NCBI GenBank assembly: GCA_963722665.1
Contig: CAVRNW010000013.1
Span: 1 to 64,000 of the forward strand
DNA length: 64,000 nucleotides
DNA from: Site-B1 sp963722665
Lineage (GTDB): Bacteria > Bacteroidota > Bacteroidia > Flavobacteriales > Flavobacteriaceae
Reading direction: 5' to 3'
This document shows positions 62,742 to 64,000 of this stretch, piece by piece (positions within the stretch are counted from its first letter, which is position 1; each line of letters starts with the position of its first letter). The notes under the pieces were generated by a model, which ran no database searches, was not told the origin of the DNA, and was given only the letters and a program-made list of their open reading frames with translations. The position numbers and the translations under genes were made by a program.

Positions 62742-63233
62742 TTAAAACTGATATCTTATTCCTAAAGCAATATCAAAATCAAGATCATTGTTATCATATA
62801 TATCATCTCCAAACCCTATTTCAGGTCTGAAATCCAGAGAGATCAAAAGTGGGATATTAAAATCATACTCAATACCTATATTCCCTGCTGCGAACAGAAA
62901 AGTATCTGTTTCATCTCTATTATTAGGTAGATCTATGGAATAGGATCCTAAACCACCTCCAACACCTGCGTACCAGTTAAAGCTACCATCTAAGGTCCAA
63001 ATCCATTGGTATAATCCTGCTAATTTAAAACCACTTGCGTTGTTGCTGTCTCGCCAGCCTAGGTCAAGTTCTAAACGGTTGTTGTCACCCAAAGCTTTTT
63101 GATAGGATATTTCGGCGCCAAATCCGTCACTATCTCCTAAACGCAATCCAATGGCATTATTTGATATATCCTGAGCATGGATAGTTGCTAACAGGCCTAA
63201 AGTAACAAGTATTGATAAACATATTTTTTTCAT
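62742..63233 (-). CDS. Small outer-membrane beta-barrel protein
   Basis: 163 residues. Signal peptide (MKKICLSILVTLGLLATIHAQ), then about eight amphipathic strands such as NNRLELDLGWRDS, FKLAGLYQWIWTL and ending in DIALGIRYQF with a terminal aromatic. Matches an eight-stranded outer-membrane beta-barrel. Monocistronic. Confidence 0.8.
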   Translation of the reverse strand: MKKICLSILVTLGLLATIHAQDISNNAIGLRLGDSDGFGAEISYQKALGDNNRLELDLGWRDSNNASGFKLAGLYQWIWTLDGSFNWYAGVGGGLGSYSIDLPNNRDETDTFLFAAGNIGIEYDFNIPLLISLDFRPEIGFGDDIYDNNDLDFDIALGIRYQF

Positions 63234-63358
63234 TAGTTTTTAATTTAATTTGGATTAATTAATTTTTTTTAAATGATTCAACTATTAACGCCAATCTTTT
63301 ATATATATTGGCTTGCAAATGGCAAATTTAGTAATAAAAAGGATTCTGTTATATATCC

Positions 63359-64000
63359 ATGAATAAAGAAATTAACAATTCTCTTAGTGCTTTAAAACAC
63401 AAATTGTCGGGTAAAATAAACTTTGATGATTTGACAAAGATCATTTATTCTACAGATGCCTCTGTTTATAGAAAATTACCTCTGGCTGTCGCTTTGCCTA
63501 AAAACGAAGAGGACATAAAAAAACTCATTGAATTTGCGAATGAAAATAAAACGTCACTAATTCCAAGAGGAGCAGGCACTTCTTTAGCAGGTCAATGTGT
63601 TGGTGACGGGATCGTTGTTGACGTTTCCAGGTATTTAACAAAAATAATCAGGGTTGATTCAGAAAATGAAACGGTTACATTGGAACCGGGAGTTGTAAGG
63701 GATGAACTGAATAATCATTTAGAACCTTTTGGATTATTTTTTGGTCCTAATACCTCCACATCAAACCGATGCATGATGGGAGGGATGGTAGGTAATAATT
63801 CATCAGGAACAACGTCCATTAAATATGGGGTTACAAGAGATAAAGTATTACAAGTTAAAGCTATTTTAAGTGATGGAACCGATGTTGTTTTCGGGGAATT
63901 AACTTCGGAAGAATTTCATGCAAAGACCAAGCTGAACACTTTAGAAGGAGCCATTTATAAAAGAGTCTTTGATGAATTGAAAGAAGAATCTGTGCACAAA
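63359..64000 (+). CDS. FAD-linked oxidase, GlcD/D-lactate dehydrogenase type, 5' part
   Basis: The gene begins at ATG 63359 and runs off the window, giving 214 residues. FAD-binding PCMH domain: PRGAGTSLAGQCVGDGIVVD, LEPGVVRDELN, and FFGPNTSTSNRCMMGGMVGN followed by NSSGTTSIKYG. The full protein would be of glycolate oxidase GlcD or respiratory D-lactate dehydrogenase type, possibly fused to a CCG Fe-S part. Divergent from the outer-membrane barrel gene. Confidence 0.9.
   Translation, partial: MNKEINNSLSALKHKLSGKINFDDLTKIIYSTDASVYRKLPLAVALPKNEEDIKKLIEFANENKTSLIPRGAGTSLAGQCVGDGIVVDVSRYLTKIIRVDSENETVTLEPGVVRDELNNHLEPFGLFFGPNTSTSNRCMMGGMVGNNSSGTTSIKYGVTRDKVLQVKAILSDGTDVVFGELTSEEFHAKTKLNTLEGAIYKRVFDELKEESVHK

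Overview
The window is chromosomal DNA from a member of the Bacteroidota, almost certainly a Flavobacteriaceae-type bacterium. The DNA is visibly AT-rich. It encodes a type IX secretion (T9SS) C-terminal sorting domain, the bacillithiol enzyme BshA, an LptD-like outer-membrane assembly protein next to an amidase and an MCE gene, a TamB-like giant, and a tRNA without an encoded CCA end. The genus cannot be fixed from the sequence alone.

Layout. 1-6 kb: the 3' end of a repeat-rich T9SS-sorted adhesin, a decayed methyltransferase flanked by two copies of a small membrane-protein gene, a frameshifted saccharopine-dehydrogenase-like gene, a small frameshifted gene and an aldose-1-epimerase-like gene. 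6.6-9 kb: small hypothetical and secreted proteins and tRNA-Ala(GGC). 9-28 kb: a stress and envelope island. It holds a hibernation factor, a tandem universal stress protein, a PAS histidine kinase with a receiver-CRP/FNR fusion regulator, a phosphatidyltransferase, a metallophosphoesterase, a MacAB/Lol-like ABC exporter, small metal-site proteins, an Mla-type lipid transporter, a patatin, a peroxiredoxin, an L,D-transpeptidase, two related helical proteins and Hsp20. 28-39 kb: a conserved RNA-modification block (THUMP-like methyltransferase, AI-2E transporter, TrmH-type enzyme, DUF4159, RsmE, TfoX-like, TsaD) divergent from TamB. 39-44 kb: glycolysis (PfkA, GAPDH, a BadF-type kinase, methylglyoxal synthase), GMP reductase and RidA. 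44-52 kb: LptD-like, amidase, second MCE protein and two Fe-S proteins. 52-58 kb: SerB, a GH3/beta-lactamase fusion and BshA. 59-63 kb: a GH109-like enzyme, a sugar-kinase-like protein and a nucleotidyltransferase. The window ends inside a GlcD-type FAD oxidase.

The most interesting observation is a set of nine intergenic boxes of the form TGAT-N4-RTCA (or its reverse complement). All lie between 10.7 and 28.2 kb, mostly 54-86 nt upstream of start codons in the stress island. The pattern fits a CRP/FNR-type regulator. The island encodes one, fused to a receiver domain, whose recognition helix keeps the Glu and Arg that read TGA in this family. With Hsp20, a universal stress protein, a hibernation factor and lipid and envelope genes, it resembles a dormancy or low-oxygen regulon, functionally analogous to DosR of mycobacteria but built from different parts. 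This is inference and untested.

A second theme is broken reading frames: the adhesin, methyltransferase, saccharopine dehydrogenase-like gene, several small genes, the metallophosphoesterase N-terminus and a lipoprotein at 58.4-59.0 kb. Most look like single-base indels in otherwise well-preserved genes, so assembly or sequencing error must be excluded before calling them pseudogenes.
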